Of a DNA stretch of 37,644 nt, positions 36,263 to 37,644 are shown in pieces. The notes below the pieces were generated by a model. It ran no database searches. It was not told the DNA's origin and saw nothing but the letters and a program-made list of their open reading frames with translations. The stretch comes from Clostridia bacterium (GTDB lineage: Bacteria > Bacillota > Clostridia > Oscillospirales > Acutalibacteraceae). The stretch's first letter is position 1; each line of letters starts with the position of its first letter. Both the position numbers and the translations under genes were made by a program. The stretch covers positions 1 to 37,644 of the forward strand of contig JAFSDM010000025.1 in NCBI GenBank assembly GCA_017436225.1, read 5' to 3'.

Positions 36263-37291
36263 ATGGATAATCTTTCTTTGCTTTTAAAAAAGCTCTGTGA
36301 GCTTAACGGACCATCGGGTAACGAAAATGCCGTTAGAGATTTTATTCTCAGTGAAATTGCCCCCTATTGTGATGCAAAAGTTGACCAAATGGGCAACATT
36401 ATAGCCTTTAAAAAGGGTGATGAAGCTCCCAAATATAAGGTTATGCTTGATGCGCATATGGATGAGGTTGGCGTTATTGTAAACGGCATTACCGCCGATG
36501 GCTTTATTAAATTTGAAACTGTAGGCGGTATTGAAACCGAAGCGCTTATTGCTAAGAAGGTGCGTTTTGGTAATATAGTCGGCGTTATTGGCGCAAAGCC
36601 TGTTCATCAGTCATCACCCGATGAACGTAAAAAGCTGCCCTCTATTGATAGTCTTTATATTGACATTGGCGCCAACAGTAAAGAAGATGCCGAAAACTTT
36701 ATAGGTCTTGGTGATATTGGCACCTTTGAAAGTGAGTGGGCAGACCTAAGCGATGATATTTTTCGCAGTAAAGCGGTTGATGACCGCGTTGGCTGTGCAG
36801 TTTTGATAAATCTTTTAAAGGCTCCCGCAAAATACGATTTTTACGCCACCTTTACCATTGGCGAAGAAATCGGACTCAGGGGCGCAAGAACTGCAACCTA
36901 CTCGGTTGACCCCGATTTTGCGATTGCGCTTGAGTGTACCACCGCCGCAGATATTGGCAAAAACACCGAAAACCCCGTTACAAAGGTTGGCGAAGGCGTT
37001 GCAGTTTCATTTATGGATAGAGCCACACTTTACGACCGTGAGCTTTATGATTTTGCAATAAAAACCGCATCCGAAAAGGGAATTCCTCTTCAAATTAAAA
37101 CTGCTGTTTCGGGCGGTAACAATGCAGGTGCAATTCATTTAACAAAAGGCGGTGTTCGCACCATCACCCTGTCTTTACCCGGTAGATACATTCATTCTTC
37201 GGGTGTGGTTGGCAGTAAAAGTGACCTTTTTGCTGAACACGATTTGGCAAAAGCACTGCTCAACGCCTTTGCAAGTGGCAGTTTAGACTAG
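36263..37291 (+). CDS. M42 family metallo-aminopeptidase (second copy)
   Basis: 342 residues. Sites are DAHMDEVG (H65, D67), KAVDDRVG (D173), IGEEIGLRGA (E201-E202), ALECT, and RYIHSSG (H near 317). The ATG follows the preceding stop directly, with AAAGGAGG 9 nt upstream inside the first copy. The two copies are clearly alignable but quite diverged, so the duplication is old; they could build a mixed TET particle. A truncated gene begins 2 nt after its stop codon. Confidence 0.93.
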   Translation: MDNLSLLLKKLCELNGPSGNENAVRDFILSEIAPYCDAKVDQMGNIIAFKKGDEAPKYKVMLDAHMDEVGVIVNGITADGFIKFETVGGIETEALIAKKVRFGNIVGVIGAKPVHQSSPDERKKLPSIDSLYIDIGANSKEDAENFIGLGDIGTFESEWADLSDDIFRSKAVDDRVGCAVLINLLKAPAKYDFYATFTIGEEIGLRGARTATYSVDPDFAIALECTTAADIGKNTENPVTKVGEGVAVSFMDRATLYDRELYDFAIKTASEKGIPLQIKTAVSGGNNAGAIHLTKGGVRTITLSLPGRYIHSSGVVGSKSDLFAEHDLAKALLNAFASGSLD

Positions 37292-37292
37292 T

Positions 37293-37644
37293 ATGATTAC
37301 TATAATCGACCCTTTAAAGCTCCCCGCTTTAAATTTTAAAGATGAATTTTTATCTGCAAAAATTAAGGCAAATTTTCTCTCTTACGGCGGTAACTGCTCC
37401 TTTTTATTTCTTTGGTGCCAAAAATCTAATCAGGATATAACCGCTATTATTTGCAAGTTTGAACAGAGCGTTATTATAGTAGCGAATGATGATGCGGATT
37501 TTGGTGAAATTAAAGATTTTTTGAATGTGGTTGGCTTTAGCTCCATACAGTCAAGTCCCGTAGTTTTTAAGAGCTTGGGACTTGACTATACCGAATATCA
37601 GGTGGTTTTTAAAGCTTCCAAATTAGGTGGCGCTTTACCCCCTA
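37293..37644 (+). CDS. Truncated gene at window edge, possibly GNAT acetyltransferase-like
   Basis: An open frame of 117 codons runs from ATG 37293 to the end of the window. It begins MITIIDPLKLPALNF and includes the segments SYGGNCSFLFLW and IKDFLNVVGFSSI. The start is 2 nt after the M42 stop and no strong RBS is seen, so translation is probably coupled. I do not firmly recognise it. The layout loosely recalls the N-terminal half of Clostridia GNAT-family proteins, which is a weak guess. Confidence 0.6.
   Translation, partial: MITIIDPLKLPALNFKDEFLSAKIKANFLSYGGNCSFLFLWCQKSNQDITAIICKFEQSVIIVANDDADFGEIKDFLNVVGFSSIQSSPVVFKSLGLDYTEYQVVFKASKLGGALPP

Overview
The window reads as a chromosomal segment of an anaerobic, low-to-moderate GC Bacillota, most likely class Clostridia (Oscillospirales/Ruminococcaceae-like). 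The reasons are strong AGGAGG-type ribosome binding sites, near-consensus SigA promoters, a T-box leader, a PerR/Fur regulator, a DUF951 gene next to prfA, clostridial-type Pgi and LeuCD, and an E. coli-like dihydroxy-acid dehydratase lacking the [2Fe-2S]-type first cysteine. Coding density is high. I saw no tRNA, rRNA, CRISPR array, transposase or phage gene. The family assignment to Oscillospirales is inference.

Layout. (1) 33-4903: a divergently transcribed perR-like gene, then DUF951, prfA, sua5/tsaC, coaE and an M18 aminopeptidase. (2) 4904-7268: a reverse-strand M14 carboxypeptidase homologue that appears to have lost all its metal ligands, then a Nudix hydrolase and an overlapping esterase ending at a strong terminator. 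(3) 7414-15830: branched-chain amino acid block. A SigA promoter and a T-box leader with a plausible Ile (AUC) specifier precede ilvA-ridA-ilvB-ilvN-ilvC. A terminator and a new promoter precede ilvD, which is coupled to mtaB. (4) 15906-18038: an MFS sugar-type transporter and a membrane-anchored GDPD phosphodiesterase. (5) 18095-21094, reverse strand: leuC, leuD and an M20 amidohydrolase, divergent from a HAD hydrolase gene. (6) 21953-23208: a gene-poor island with a small membrane-protein gene and a 114-bp degenerate copy of the HAD gene's 3' end. (7) 23209-30857, reverse strand: a small P-loop protein, pgi, a D-Ala-D-Ala carboxypeptidase, a LUD-domain protein, a metallophosphoesterase, and a 1001-residue fusion of a 12-helix MFS transporter to a complete-looking GH2 glycosidase. 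(8) 31060-37644: lepA, apbE, murD, two tandem M42 aminopeptidases and a truncated gene at the edge.

How the genes fit together. Blocks 3 and 5 supply most of Ile/Val synthesis plus the isopropylmalate isomerase of Leu synthesis; leuA, leuB and ilvE are not here. RidA would clear the reactive enamine released by IlvA. Sua5 and MtaB act on the same tRNA nucleotide (t6A37, then ms2t6A37). Four peptidase-family genes (M18, M20, two M42) point to peptide turnover.

The most unusual item is the MFS-GH2 fusion. Its even number of predicted helices puts the glycosidase in the cytoplasm, so one polypeptide could import a glycoside and hydrolyse it. The next most notable are the metal-ligand-less M14 homologue and the HAD gene remnant.
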